Positions 7,175-15,093 of a DNA stretch of 15,098 nucleotides are shown in pieces. The notes beneath the pieces are model-generated. The model was not told the origin of the DNA and did not search any database. It saw only the letters and a program-made list of their open reading frames with translations. How positions within the stretch are numbered: the stretch's first letter is position 1; each line of letters begins with the position of its first letter. This DNA comes from Bacteroidaceae bacterium. Lineage in GTDB: Bacteria; Bacteroidota; Bacteroidia; Bacteroidales; Bacteroidaceae. Location of the stretch: contig JABUUG010000007.1 of the NCBI GenBank assembly GCA_021443285.1, forward strand, positions 2,432 to 17,529, given 5' to 3'. The translations under genes and the position numbers were made by a program.

Positions 7175-8389
7175 GGAACAAGAAAAGTAAATTACAAGCT
7201 TCGCGATTGGGTATTCTCAAGACAGAGATACTGGGGAGAGCCTATTCCTATCATCCACTGCCCGAACTGCGGTAATGTACCTGTTCCTGAAGATCAGCTT
7301 CCGCTTCTGCTTCCTGATGTGGAAAGCTATGTTCCTACCGGAACAGGAGAATCACCGCTGGCGGCTATCGATGAGTGGGTTAATACCACATGTCCGTGCT
7401 GCGGCGCACCGTCAAAACGTGAAACAAATACCATGCCTCAGTGGGCAGGATCATCATGGTATTTCCTTCGTTATGTGGATCCGAAGAATCAGGAAGCACT
7501 GGTAGACCGTGAAAAAGCTGATAAGTACCTTCCGGTAGACATGTATATCGGCGGTGTTGAGCATGCTGTACTTCATCTGCTTTATTCAAGATTCTACACC
7601 AAATTCCTGAATGACATAGGCGTACTTGATTTTAAGGAACCCTTCAGAAAGCTGTTCAACCAGGGAATGGTATGCGGACGTGACAGGGTCACAGGTGCAG
7701 CCACAAAAATGAGTAAATCTCTTGGAAATATCGTATCTCCTGATGATATGGTAAGAGATTACGGCTGTGATGCTCTGAGACTTTATGAACTTTTCATAGG
7801 ACCGCCTGAACTGGATTCCATATGGGATGACCGCGGCATAGACGGTGTATACAGATTCCTCTGCAGACTTTACACTCTGGTTATGAGCAATGCTGATAAG
7901 GATATTCAGGCAACTGATGAAATGATCAAGGTAAGGAACAAGATGGTCTGCGACATCACAAAGCGTCTTGAAACCTTCAGCCTTAATACTGTAGTCAGCG
8001 GATTCATGGAGTACACCAACAAACTTTCAGATATCGCAAAGAAGGATGGCGGTATAGATAAGGAAACGGTTGAGACTCTTATAAGACTCCTGGCTCCCTT
8101 TACACCTCATATTTCAGAAGAAATGTGGCAGGCATACGGTCACGATACTACAGTATTTGACAGCAATCTGGGTTGGCCTGCATATGATGAGGCCCTTACA
8201 AAAGACGATGAGATAGAAATCGGTGTACAGGTTAACGGCAAGCTTAAATGTACTGTAAAGCTTCCTGCGGATGTTTCAAATGCTGATGCCATTAAAGCGG
8301 CAAAAGAGGCACTTGGCGACAGACTTACAGGCAATATTGTAAAAGAAATCTACGTTCCCGGACGTATTATCAATATCGTAGCAAAATAA
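7130..8389 (+). CDS. leuS: Leucyl-tRNA synthetase, C-terminal half fused to a foreign start
   Basis: From about 7175 (residue 16) onward this is LeuRS, which charges tRNA-Leu with leucine. Seen in order: KVNYKLRDW and [10 protein letters not shown] of the catalytic fold; a Cys4 zinc module (CPNCG at about 44-48 and CPCCG at about 88-92); [11 protein letters not shown]; the ATP-binding KMSKSLGN motif (about 193-200); the helical anticodon-binding domain; and the C-terminal domain ending in [11 protein letters not shown]. The full enzyme is about 800 aa. The first half, including the HIGH motif and the CP1 editing domain, is missing, so this fragment cannot be active. The start at 7130 belongs to the Bacteroidota side and is not a real leuS start. 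The stop codon overlaps the next ATG by one base (TAATG). Confidence 0.9.
   Translation: MLSQKDLEQIAQKGIGTRKVNYKLRDWVFSRQRYWGEPIPIIHCPNCGNVPVPEDQLPLLLPDVESYVPTGTGESPLAAIDEWVNTTCPCCGAPSKRETNTMPQWAGSSWYFLRYVDPKNQEALVDREKADKYLPVDMYIGGVEHAVLHLLYSRFYTKFLNDIGVLDFKEPFRKLFNQGMVCGRDRVTGAATKMSKSLGNIVSPDDMVRDYGCDALRLYELFIGPPELDSIWDDRGIDGVYRFLCRLYTLVMSNADKDIQATDEMIKVRNKMVCDITKRLETFSLNTVVSGFMEYTNKLSDIAKKDGGIDKETVETLIRLLAPFTPHISEEMWQAYGHDTTVFDSNLGWPAYDEALTKDDEIEIGVQVNGKLKCTVKLPADVSNADAIKAAKEALGDRLTGNIVKEIYVPGRIINIVAK
7166..7178. other. Junction between Bacteroidota-like and Clostridia-like DNA
   Basis: The reading frame passes from a Bacteroidota-type protein start into the interior of LeuRS here. Both families plausibly encode Lys-Gly-Ile at this point, so a short shared stretch (around AAGGGCATC, 7166-7174) could have joined the two sequences. 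Base composition, codon choice, gene strand and translation-start style all change across this point. Confidence 0.65.
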
Positions 8390-9648
8390 TGTTTTCGACA
8401 GTTATTCAGATAGCACTTATAGTAATACTGATATTTCTTTCGGCTGTATTTTCATCTTCCGAAACTGCTCTTACAACCATAAGTCCTCACAGGCTGAGGA
8501 CTATGGTTGAGGAGAATATGAAACATGCGCTGACTCTTGAAAAGGTCCTTGGTAAAAGGGAAAAAATGCTCAGTGTTATTCTTATCTGCAATAATATCGT
8601 GAATATCGCTGCATCTTCCCTTGTCACGGTTTTTGTTCAGAATACATTCGGAAACTGGGCAATAAGCATCGGAACAGGGGTACTTACCGTTGTGATCCTT
8701 ATTTTCGGTGAGATCACACCTAAAACCCTGGCAACTTATAATGCTGAAAAGCTTGCACTTTTGCTGGCACCGGTCATAAATGCTCTGATGATAGTATTCA
8801 CACCGATAGCTGCAGCGATTAATTTTCTTTCTTCCGGTGTTCTGAAACTGTTTTCCATCGATAAAAACGCAAAGGCTGAATCCTATACTGAAAATGAAAT
8901 ACGCTCCATAGTTGCAGTTTCATCCGAAGAAGGTGTCATAGAGGACAAGGAAAAAGAAATAATAAATAATATTTTTGATTTCAATGATACCGTTGCCAGA
9001 GGAGTAATGGTGCCAAGAGTGAACATAACTGCTGTAAACAGAACGGCTGACTTTGAAACAATTAAAAGCATTTTTACAGACAATATGTACACCCGTTTCC
9101 CTGTATATGACGATGAAAACAATCATTTTATAGGAATGCTTAATCTTAAGGATGTTATTTTCCTGAGCAGGGAAGATGAAGGCAGTTTTTCCCTGGAAAA
9201 GTATATGCGCCCTTTACCTTATACATTTGAACAGAAACATCTTTCAGAACTGTTTGTTGAAATGAAAAAGGAACATGTGAGCATGATGGCAGTCATGGAT
9301 GAGTACGGACAGACGGTGGGAATAGTTACCATGGAGGACCTTCTGGAAGAAATAGTCGGGGAAATCCGTGATGAGTATGATGACGAAGACGACGTTGTAA
9401 TGAACACTTCGGAAAATGTTTATAAGGTTCATGGTTCTGTCAGCATTGCAGACATCAACCGGGAGCTGGGAACTGAACTTTCCTCTGAAAATTACGATTC
9501 CGTCGGGGGACTTATCATGGAAAAACTGGACCGTCTTCCTGAAGAAGGTGAAACGGTGCAGGTTGATGACTGCATGATAACAGCAGAACGAGTTGATGGT
9601 GCCAAGATTGAAGAAGTAAGCATCAGGATTCTTAACAAAAATGAATGA
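8389..9648 (+). CDS. CNNM/CorC-HlyC family membrane protein (DUF21-CBS-CBS-CorC domain)
   Basis: A 419-aa inner-membrane protein. The N-terminal DUF21 (CNNM transmembrane) domain spans about 1-160, with conserved SSSETAL (22-28) and GEITPKTLA (107-115) motifs. Then come paired CBS domains (about 200-330, opening with VMVPRVNI and including MDEYGQTVGIVTMEDLLEE), an acidic linker (328-336), and a CorC/HlyC C-terminal domain (about 340-419). Relatives are linked to magnesium or cobalt export; the old 'hemolysin' name is misleading. The start overlaps the leuS stop by one base and has no clear Shine-Dalgarno, suggesting translational coupling. The end overlaps the P-type ATPase gene by 8 bp, hinting at a shared role in cation balance (inference). 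Confidence 0.92.
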   Translation: MFSTVIQIALIVILIFLSAVFSSSETALTTISPHRLRTMVEENMKHALTLEKVLGKREKMLSVILICNNIVNIAASSLVTVFVQNTFGNWAISIGTGVLTVVILIFGEITPKTLATYNAEKLALLLAPVINALMIVFTPIAAAINFLSSGVLKLFSIDKNAKAESYTENEIRSIVAVSSEEGVIEDKEKEIINNIFDFNDTVARGVMVPRVNITAVNRTADFETIKSIFTDNMYTRFPVYDDENNHFIGMLNLKDVIFLSREDEGSFSLEKYMRPLPYTFEQKHLSELFVEMKKEHVSMMAVMDEYGQTVGIVTMEDLLEEIVGEIRDEYDDEDDVVMNTSENVYKVHGSVSIADINRELGTELSSENYDSVGGLIMEKLDRLPEEGETVQVDDCMITAERVDGAKIEEVSIRILNKNE

Positions 9649-12043
9649 ATTTGATCAGAAAAACATATATTCGGGTTTAACCTCAGAACAGGTCACGGAA
9701 AGAATTTCCCGTGGCCTTGTTAATAATACCGGAAATGTCAGGACCAGGTCATACAGGCAGATTATTATGGGTAATATTTTCACCCTGTTCAATCTTATCA
9801 ATACAATCCTGCTTGTGTGCATAATCATTTCCGGTTCTTTGAAGAATGCACTTTTTTATCTCGTGGTATTATGGAATTTCCTTATAGGTACCATTCAGGA
9901 AATACGCGCAAAAAAGACCATTGATAAACTGTCTCTTATTTCGGCTCCTAAGGCACATGTGATAAGAGACGGCACGGATATTGAAATAAATGTAAATGAT
10001 ATTGTCCTCGGAGATATCATGGTACTTAACACCGGAAATCAGATATGTGCTGATGCGGTTGTCATTGATGGCAGCTGTCAGGTTAATGAAAGTCTGGTTA
10101 CCGGTGAGAGTGATGCAATATATAAGTCTTCCGGCGATAATATTCTTTCAGGCTCCTTTCTGGTATCAGGCAGGGTTTATGCGGAGGTTGAACATGTAGG
10201 AGAGGATAACTACGCAAATAAGATTACCAGCGGTGCGAAACAATATAAGAAGCCTGATTCAGTGATAATGAAATCAGTAAGTTCCATTATCAGGGCGCTT
10301 GTGATATGCATTATTCCTCTTTCAGCGTTGTTTATATGGAATAATTTTTTCAGGCTGGATCTGGGATTTTCGCCGGCAATGGTGAAAACAGTTGCAGCTG
10401 TTTCGTCAATGATTCCGGGAGGACTGGTTCTTCTTGTCAGCATAGTGCTTTCTGTTTCCGTTATCAGACTGTCCGCTCATAAAACCATGGTTCAGGATCT
10501 TTACTGTGTTGAAAATCTTGCAAGGGTTGATACATTACTGCTTGACAAAACAGGTACCATAACCGAAGGCATTATGAAAGCAGAGGAAATCCTTCATATA
10601 AACGAAAATCTGCCTGCAGGAATTAAAGATCTGAATATTGATGCTGTTATAAGAACATTTGCACTTAAAAGCACAGATTCTAATCCTACCATAGAAGCTG
10701 TAAGAGATTATTTTGCTTCTTATGATGCGGAATCAGTGTATTTTGATGACTGTTCATCCCATTTCATACCTTTCTCATCAGAAAGAAAATTCAGCATGCT
10801 GTGTGTGGATGGCACAGGATCATTTCTCATGGGAGCTCCTGAATTCATACTGGATGACATGAGCAGGGTTTCTGACTGTATAGCTTCTTATGCGGAAAAA
10901 ATGAAAAGGGTAGTTGTTTTTGCATGGTCACCTGAAATACCTGATATCCGTGCTGAAGGTGATTTTAAGAAACCTGATAATATATTTGCTCTCAGTCTGA
11001 TAGTGATAGGAGACAGGATAAGAGAAAATGCGCCTGCAACATTAAAGTTTTTCAGGGATGAAGATGTGGATATAAAGATAATATCAGGGGATTCACCCAT
11101 TACTGTATCCGGGATTGCAGCACAGGCAGGTCTTCTGAATGCTGATAAATGGGTAGACGCATCCATACTTAAGGATGAGGCAGACATTGAGGCTGCTGTA
11201 GATAAATATACCGTTTTTGGCAGAGTGACTCCTCATCAGAAATGTGATATTGTCAAAGCTCTTAAGAAAAAGGGGCATACTGTTGCCATGACTGGTGACG
11301 GTGCTAATGATGTGCTGGCCCTAAGGGAATCGGACTGTTCTATTGCAATGCAGAGCGGTACTGATGCCGCAAGAAATGCTGCAAATCTTGTCCTGCTGAA
11401 TTCTGATTTTTCATCCCTTCCCCTTGTGGTTGCCGAAGGAAGAAAATCTATCAATAACCTCCAGAGATCAGCAGCACTTTATATTACCAAGACAGTTTTT
11501 TCTATGGTGCTTACGGCGTTTTTTATATTTGCATCATCCGTGGTATATCCATTCGAAAGTATACAGATGACACTTATAGGTGCCATAGGAATAGGAATAC
11601 CATCTTTTTTCCTTGCTCTTGAGCCTAATAATAACAGGATCAAAAAGGGATTTCTGGCAAATGTTGCAAAAACTGCGGTTCCAACGGGTATTATGGAAGG
11701 CGGGGCTCTGATCGTCCTGACATATATGCTTAAAAATATCGGTGCGGACAGTGCTCAGACGGCTGCGGCAGCTACCTATATGATGCTTATTCTGGGAATA
11801 GCTGTTGTTTTCAATATATGCGGCAAGGTTAATCTGTTTAAAATCGGGCTTATTGTTCTTCTTGCTGCAGCAGCTGCAGGGGCTTGCCTGGTGCTGCCGA
11901 AGGTTTTTTCATTAGTGCCGCTTAATCCTCAGATATGGGGGATAATACTGATAATAAGTGCGGTATTCTTTGCAGTGCATTTTGTTGTTTTCAGGATTAT
12001 CATGCCTGAAATGCGTGGTAAATCTGAGAAAAATCATAATTAA
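9641..12043 (+). CDS. P-type cation-transporting ATPase, CtpE-like
   Basis: An 800-aa ion pump that uses ATP to move cations across the inner membrane. Visible motifs: actuator TGES (154-157), phosphorylation motif DKTGTITEG with Asp302, ISGDSPITVSGIA (about 481-493), and the hinge TGDGAND (551-557). Two hydrophobic pairs precede the P-domain (about 42-82 and 215-275), and a hydrophobic C-terminal block (about 605-790) contains the remaining helices. The overall layout and the segment after helix M4 (VENLARVDTLLLDKTGT) resemble the CtpE-type calcium ATPases. The M4 motif, PEGL in many Ca/Mg pumps, reads PGGL here (259-262). The start overlaps the preceding gene by 8 bp; AGGA at 9625-9628 is a possible distant ribosome site. 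The ion carried is not certain. Confidence 0.9.
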   Translation: MNEFDQKNIYSGLTSEQVTERISRGLVNNTGNVRTRSYRQIIMGNIFTLFNLINTILLVCIIISGSLKNALFYLVVLWNFLIGTIQEIRAKKTIDKLSLISAPKAHVIRDGTDIEINVNDIVLGDIMVLNTGNQICADAVVIDGSCQVNESLVTGESDAIYKSSGDNILSGSFLVSGRVYAEVEHVGEDNYANKITSGAKQYKKPDSVIMKSVSSIIRALVICIIPLSALFIWNNFFRLDLGFSPAMVKTVAAVSSMIPGGLVLLVSIVLSVSVIRLSAHKTMVQDLYCVENLARVDTLLLDKTGTITEGIMKAEEILHINENLPAGIKDLNIDAVIRTFALKSTDSNPTIEAVRDYFASYDAESVYFDDCSSHFIPFSSERKFSMLCVDGTGSFLMGAPEFILDDMSRVSDCIASYAEKMKRVVVFAWSPEIPDIRAEGDFKKPDNIFALSLIVIGDRIRENAPATLKFFRDEDVDIKIISGDSPITVSGIAAQAGLLNADKWVDASILKDEADIEAAVDKYTVFGRVTPHQKCDIVKALKKKGHTVAMTGDGANDVLALRESDCSIAMQSGTDAARNAANLVLLNSDFSSLPLVVAEGRKSINNLQRSAALYITKTVFSMVLTAFFIFASSVVYPFESIQMTLIGAIGIGIPSFFLALEPNNNRIKKGFLANVAKTAVPTGIMEGGALIVLTYMLKNIGADSAQTAAAATYMMLILGIAVVFNICGKVNLFKIGLIVLLAAAAAGACLVLPKVFSLVPLNPQIWGIILIISAVFFAVHFVVFRIIMPEMRGKSEKNHN

Positions 12044-12051
12044 CAATTAGG

Positions 12052-12302
12052 CTGAGCTTCCGTGCATACCATATATTTTTATGTTCAGTATGACTTCGCC
12101 TGTAATTCATGGGATACTGCTGATATTTATTGCAGGCCGGGGCATTCGCAGTAAATCCCTGACGGATTTACTGCTCAGTACCCCTGAGGTCATACGGACT
12201 TGTGGTCCTATGACCTCACCTGCATAAATATCTGCAGTATCCCTGAATTAAGACGGCTCGTCATATTCACATTAAAATATATGGTGTGCACGGGAAGCAG
12301 CA
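12052..12302. repeat. Large compound palindrome, predicted three-way junction
   Basis: Starting 8 nt after the ATPase stop codon, a long imperfect inverted repeat pairs 12060-12136 with 12219-12293 (about 77 and 75 nt, most positions complementary, a few bulges). It opens with CCGTGCAtACCATATATTTT against its near-complement, and CTG plus GCTTC flanks (12052-12060) extend it outward to 12302. The enclosed 82 nt split into two further hairpins. One is GGGG (12139-12142) with CCCC (12181-12184), enclosing GCAGTAAATCC/GGATTTACTGC (12148-12158/12164-12174). The other is TGAGGTCATA/TATGACCTCA (12185-12194/12209-12218), with GGAC/GTCC above it. Almost no bases at the branch point stay unpaired. It encodes no credible protein and has no terminal T-tract. 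It could be a MITE-like mobile repeat, a structured RNA, or an mRNA-end stabiliser. Confidence 0.85.
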
Positions 12303-12490
12303 GGATTATTAAAAGCAAACTGGCCATTTTTCCTGATTATGAAACCATAAAAATTCGCAGGAAGCCATTTTTCTTGATTTATTGAAAAACTGGAAGAGAT
12401 TTCTCGAAGCTATGGTAGACTTGCGAGTATGTGGCAGCATGACCGGGTATGGGAAGTTTGAACGGATTATAATATACGGAGTTTATAAAG
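12303..12490. other. Remainder of spacer upstream of the aldo/keto reductase, with a direct repeat
   Basis: No gene is visible here. GCCATTTTTCCTGATT (12323-12338) is repeated with one change at 12364-12379, and AAACTGG occurs beside each part (12317-12323 and 12387-12393). A small hairpin, CTCGAAG (12403-12409) with CTTGCGAG (12420-12427), follows. The ribosome site GGAG (12478-12481) lies 9 nt before the reductase ATG. A TATAAT at 12468-12473 lacks a -35 partner. Confidence 0.5.
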
Positions 12491-13669
12491 ATGCAGTACA
12501 GATTTGATAAATACGGAAATAAGATTTCCACTCTCGGTTTCGGCTGTATGAGATTTACAACTAATGCCGGCAGGATTGATATTAATAAAGCGAAAAGTGA
12601 GATAAAGGCTGCTTTTGACGGCGGTGTAAATTATTATGATACTGCATATATCTATCCCGGAAGTGAAGCTGCCGTTGGCAGGATTTTTGAAGAACTGGGA
12701 ATCAGAGACAGTATTTATATTGCCACAAAGCTTCCCCATTATCTTATCAGGAAGCCGGAGGATTTTGACAGGATATTTAACGAGGAACTTGAAAGACTTC
12801 GTACTGACCACATTGATTATTATCTGATACATATGCTTAATGATCCGGGGGCGTGGAACCGTGTCTGTGAAATGGGTATTAAGGACTGGATAAAAGGGAA
12901 AAAAGAAGAAGGAAAGATCAGACAGGTTGGTTTTTCATACCATGGCAATTCAGATATGTTCTGCAGTCTTATTGATGCATACGACTGGGAGTTCTGTCAG
13001 ATACAGTACAATTACATGGATGAACATTCCCAGGCAGGCATTACCGGCCTGAAATATGCTGCCGAAAAGGGACTTCCCATAATTATCATGGAACCTTTAA
13101 GGGGAGGGAGACTGGCCAATAAGCTTCCTTATGAAGCTGTTGAACTTATGAACAGTTATCCTGTTAAAAGAAACCCTGCCGCCTGGGGCTTCAGATGGCT
13201 GTGGAACCAGCCTGAAATAACCTGTGTTCTTTCGGGAATGAATTCTCTGGAAATGGTTGAGGATAATATTAAAACTGCTTCGGAAATAAATCCCGGAGAT
13301 ATCACAGAGGATGAATTTGCTGTTTACGAAAAGGTAGTTGATATTATCAATAAAAATACAAAGGTACCCTGCACAGGATGCAGATATTGCATGCCATGTC
13401 CCAGGGGAGTTAATATTCCGGGTATTTTTTCTTCTTACAATAACATCTGTTCCCAGGGTATGTTTGTCGGGGTTAAGGAATATGTCATGTGCAATGTTAT
13501 AAGGAACAGGTATACCGGTATCTCTAATTGTATAGGCTGCGGTAAATGTGAGCAGCATTGCCCCCAGAATATTGAGATAAGAAAAAAACTCAGAGAAGCT
13601 TCAAAGGTATTTGAAAACCTGCCTCTGAAGCTGGTATATAAGGTTATTCCAAAGATTGTAAAGTACTGA
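12491..13669 (+). CDS. Aldo/keto reductase with C-terminal double [4Fe-4S] domain
   Basis: A 392-aa soluble oxidoreductase. The N-terminal part (about 1-270) is an aldo/keto reductase barrel with the catalytic set Asp50 and Tyr55 (in YYDTAYIYPGSE), Lys80 (ATKLP) and His114 (IHML). The C-terminal part carries two ferredoxin-type clusters: Cys294, 297, 300 and 303 followed by Pro (CTGCRYCMPCP), and Cys347, 350, 353 and 357 (CIGCGKCEQHCP). This fused form is common in anaerobic Clostridia; the clusters presumably pass electrons to or from a ferredoxin or flavin partner, but the substrate is unknown. The start ATG has GGAG 9 nt upstream. It is separated from the ATPase gene by the large palindrome and probably begins an operon with thiN and rluF. 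Confidence 0.92.
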   Translation: MQYRFDKYGNKISTLGFGCMRFTTNAGRIDINKAKSEIKAAFDGGVNYYDTAYIYPGSEAAVGRIFEELGIRDSIYIATKLPHYLIRKPEDFDRIFNEELERLRTDHIDYYLIHMLNDPGAWNRVCEMGIKDWIKGKKEEGKIRQVGFSYHGNSDMFCSLIDAYDWEFCQIQYNYMDEHSQAGITGLKYAAEKGLPIIIMEPLRGGRLANKLPYEAVELMNSYPVKRNPAAWGFRWLWNQPEITCVLSGMNSLEMVEDNIKTASEINPGDITEDEFAVYEKVVDIINKNTKVPCTGCRYCMPCPRGVNIPGIFSSYNNICSQGMFVGVKEYVMCNVIRNRYTGISNCIGCGKCEQHCPQNIEIRKKLREASKVFENLPLKLVYKVIPKIVKY

Positions 13670-13686
13670 TATTTATGGTGGAAAAA

Positions 13687-14307
13687 ATGAAAAGATGTGT
13701 TGTTGTCAGTGGTGCTGATATACAAAAATATGATGATATCAGAAAATATCTTAGAAATGATGATTACTTTATATTCTGCGACAGCGGACTGAAGCATCTG
13801 GACAGGCTGAATGTATCACCGGATCTGATAATCGGTGACTTTGATTCCTATGAAAGACCGGAGACTTCAGTAGAAACTATTGTACTGCCCCGGGAAAAGG
13901 ATGATACTGATTCTGTTTTCGGAGTAAAGGAAGGAATCAGAAGAGGATTTTCGGACTTTGTTCTTATAGGAATGGTAGGCCAGCGTTTTGACCATACCAT
14001 GGGAAACGTATCCATATTGCTGAAGCTTCATTCTATGGGATTTAATGCATTGCTGGCTGATGACTATTCAGAGATGCAGGTTGTTTCGGATAAGACTGTT
14101 TATGTAGAAGACAGATATCCGTATTTTTCATTATTAAATATATCGGGAACTGCAAAAGGTATTTACATACGAAATGCGAAATACTGTCTTGAAAATGCAG
14201 AAATAGGCTGTGAGTATCAATATGGGATAAGTAATGAAGTCATACCCGGAAAGACAGCAGAAATAACTGTTAACGAAGGCAGACTCCTTCTTGTAAAGGT
14301 CAGATAA
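13687..14307 (+). CDS. thiN: Thiamine pyrophosphokinase
   Basis: Transfers pyrophosphate from ATP to thiamine, making the cofactor thiamine diphosphate in the cytoplasm. Family motifs, numbered from the start at 13687: CDSGLKHLDRLNVSPDLIIG then DFDS (about 31-54), PREKDDTDSVFGV (about 68-80), and GQRFDHTMGN (about 97-106), which hold the ATP- and Mg-binding Asp residues. The C-terminal part is the beta-rich thiamine-binding domain. The product is 206 aa, close to the usual 200-220. An upstream in-frame ATG at 13675 would add four residues, but it lacks a ribosome site, whereas GGTGGA (13677-13682) sits just before the ATG at 13687. The gene follows the reductase by 17 bp and ends 3 bp before the next start. 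Confidence 0.92.
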   Translation: MKRCVVVSGADIQKYDDIRKYLRNDDYFIFCDSGLKHLDRLNVSPDLIIGDFDSYERPETSVETIVLPREKDDTDSVFGVKEGIRRGFSDFVLIGMVGQRFDHTMGNVSILLKLHSMGFNALLADDYSEMQVVSDKTVYVEDRYPYFSLLNISGTAKGIYIRNAKYCLENAEIGCEYQYGISNEVIPGKTAEITVNEGRLLLVKVR

Positions 14308-14310
14308 GAT

Positions 14311-15093
14311 ATGAATAAACTGTCAAAAAAAATCATAACAGAAAACTCTTCAGATAAAACAGAAGAGATGAGGCTGAATAAGTTTCTGGCGGATGCAGGC
14401 ATATGCTCCAGACGGGAGGCCGACAGGATGATTGAATCCGGAAAGGTTAAAGTTGATGGTATAACGGCTGTAATGGGACAGAGGGTGATGCCGGGACAGA
14501 ATGTAACTGTTGACGGAAAAGAAGTTTCGAAGGATGACAGGCTTGTTATTATAGCATTTAACAAACCGGCAGGTATCGAGTGTACTACCTCAGACAGAAC
14601 AGCAGGTAATATTATTGATTATATTAAATATCCTGTTCGTATATTTCCTGTAGGGAGACTGGATAGGAATTCCACCGGACTTATTCTTCTGACAAATGCG
14701 GGAGAACTGTCAGACCGAATACTGAGAAGCAGCAACCATCATGAGAAGGAATATGAAGTTACTGTCAACAGACCGCTGACACGTGAGTTTATTAAAAACA
14801 TGCAGGATGGGGTGGAAATCGAACAGGAAGACGGCAGATACAGAGTAATGACCAGGCCCTGCCGGCTGGAGGCTACGGGAAAATGTTCCTTTAATATCGT
14901 TCTTACACAGGGGCTTAACAGACAGATAAGGCGTATGTGCAGTGAACTGGGGTATAAAGTCATTTCCCTTAAAAGGATAAGGATCATAAACATAAATCTG
15001 GGGAATCTGTCAGAAGGCCATTACAGAAATCTGACGGAAGCGGAGGTCAGGAAACTCATGAAGGAATTAAACAAGGCTGAGGGTGAGTCTTGA
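14311..15093 (+). CDS. rluF: RluF-like 23S rRNA pseudouridine synthase
   Basis: A 260-aa RNA-modifying enzyme of the RsuA/RluB/E/F family. An N-terminal S4 RNA-binding domain (about 20-80, MRLNKFLADAGICSRREADR) is followed by the synthase domain: NKPAGIECTT (84-93), the catalytic GRLDRNSTGL (115-124, nucleophile Asp118), KEYEVTV, and QGLNRQIRRMCSELGY near the end. The pattern from S4 through NRQIRRMC fits RluF, which modifies U2604 of 23S rRNA in Escherichia coli; the target here is inferred. A 19-residue polar extension precedes the S4 domain. A start at the internal ATG (14368) is possible, but AAAGG at 14295-14299 favours 14311. It is 3 bp after thiN, so very likely co-transcribed. Confidence 0.9.
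   Translation: MNKLSKKIITENSSDKTEEMRLNKFLADAGICSRREADRMIESGKVKVDGITAVMGQRVMPGQNVTVDGKEVSKDDRLVIIAFNKPAGIECTTSDRTAGNIIDYIKYPVRIFPVGRLDRNSTGLILLTNAGELSDRILRSSNHHEKEYEVTVNRPLTREFIKNMQDGVEIEQEDGRYRVMTRPCRLEATGKCSFNIVLTQGLNRQIRRMCSELGYKVISLKRIRIININLGNLSEGHYRNLTEAEVRKLMKELNKAEGES

Noticed and set aside
7130..8389. A genuine short LeuRS paralogue starting at 7130
   Set aside because: The first 13-15 residues do not fit LeuRS, the HIGH and editing regions are missing, and the start is served by a Bacteroidota promoter. A join of two sequences explains it better.
12200..12385. Small plus-strand open frame of 61 codons in the spacer before the reductase
   Set aside because: It lies across one arm of the large palindrome, has no ribosome site, and resembles no protein.
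12468..12473. Perfect TATAAT as a promoter -10 box for the reductase
   Set aside because: No -35 box lies 16-18 bp upstream, and the implied transcript start (about 12480) would fall inside the GGAG ribosome site. It is probably chance in A/T-rich DNA.
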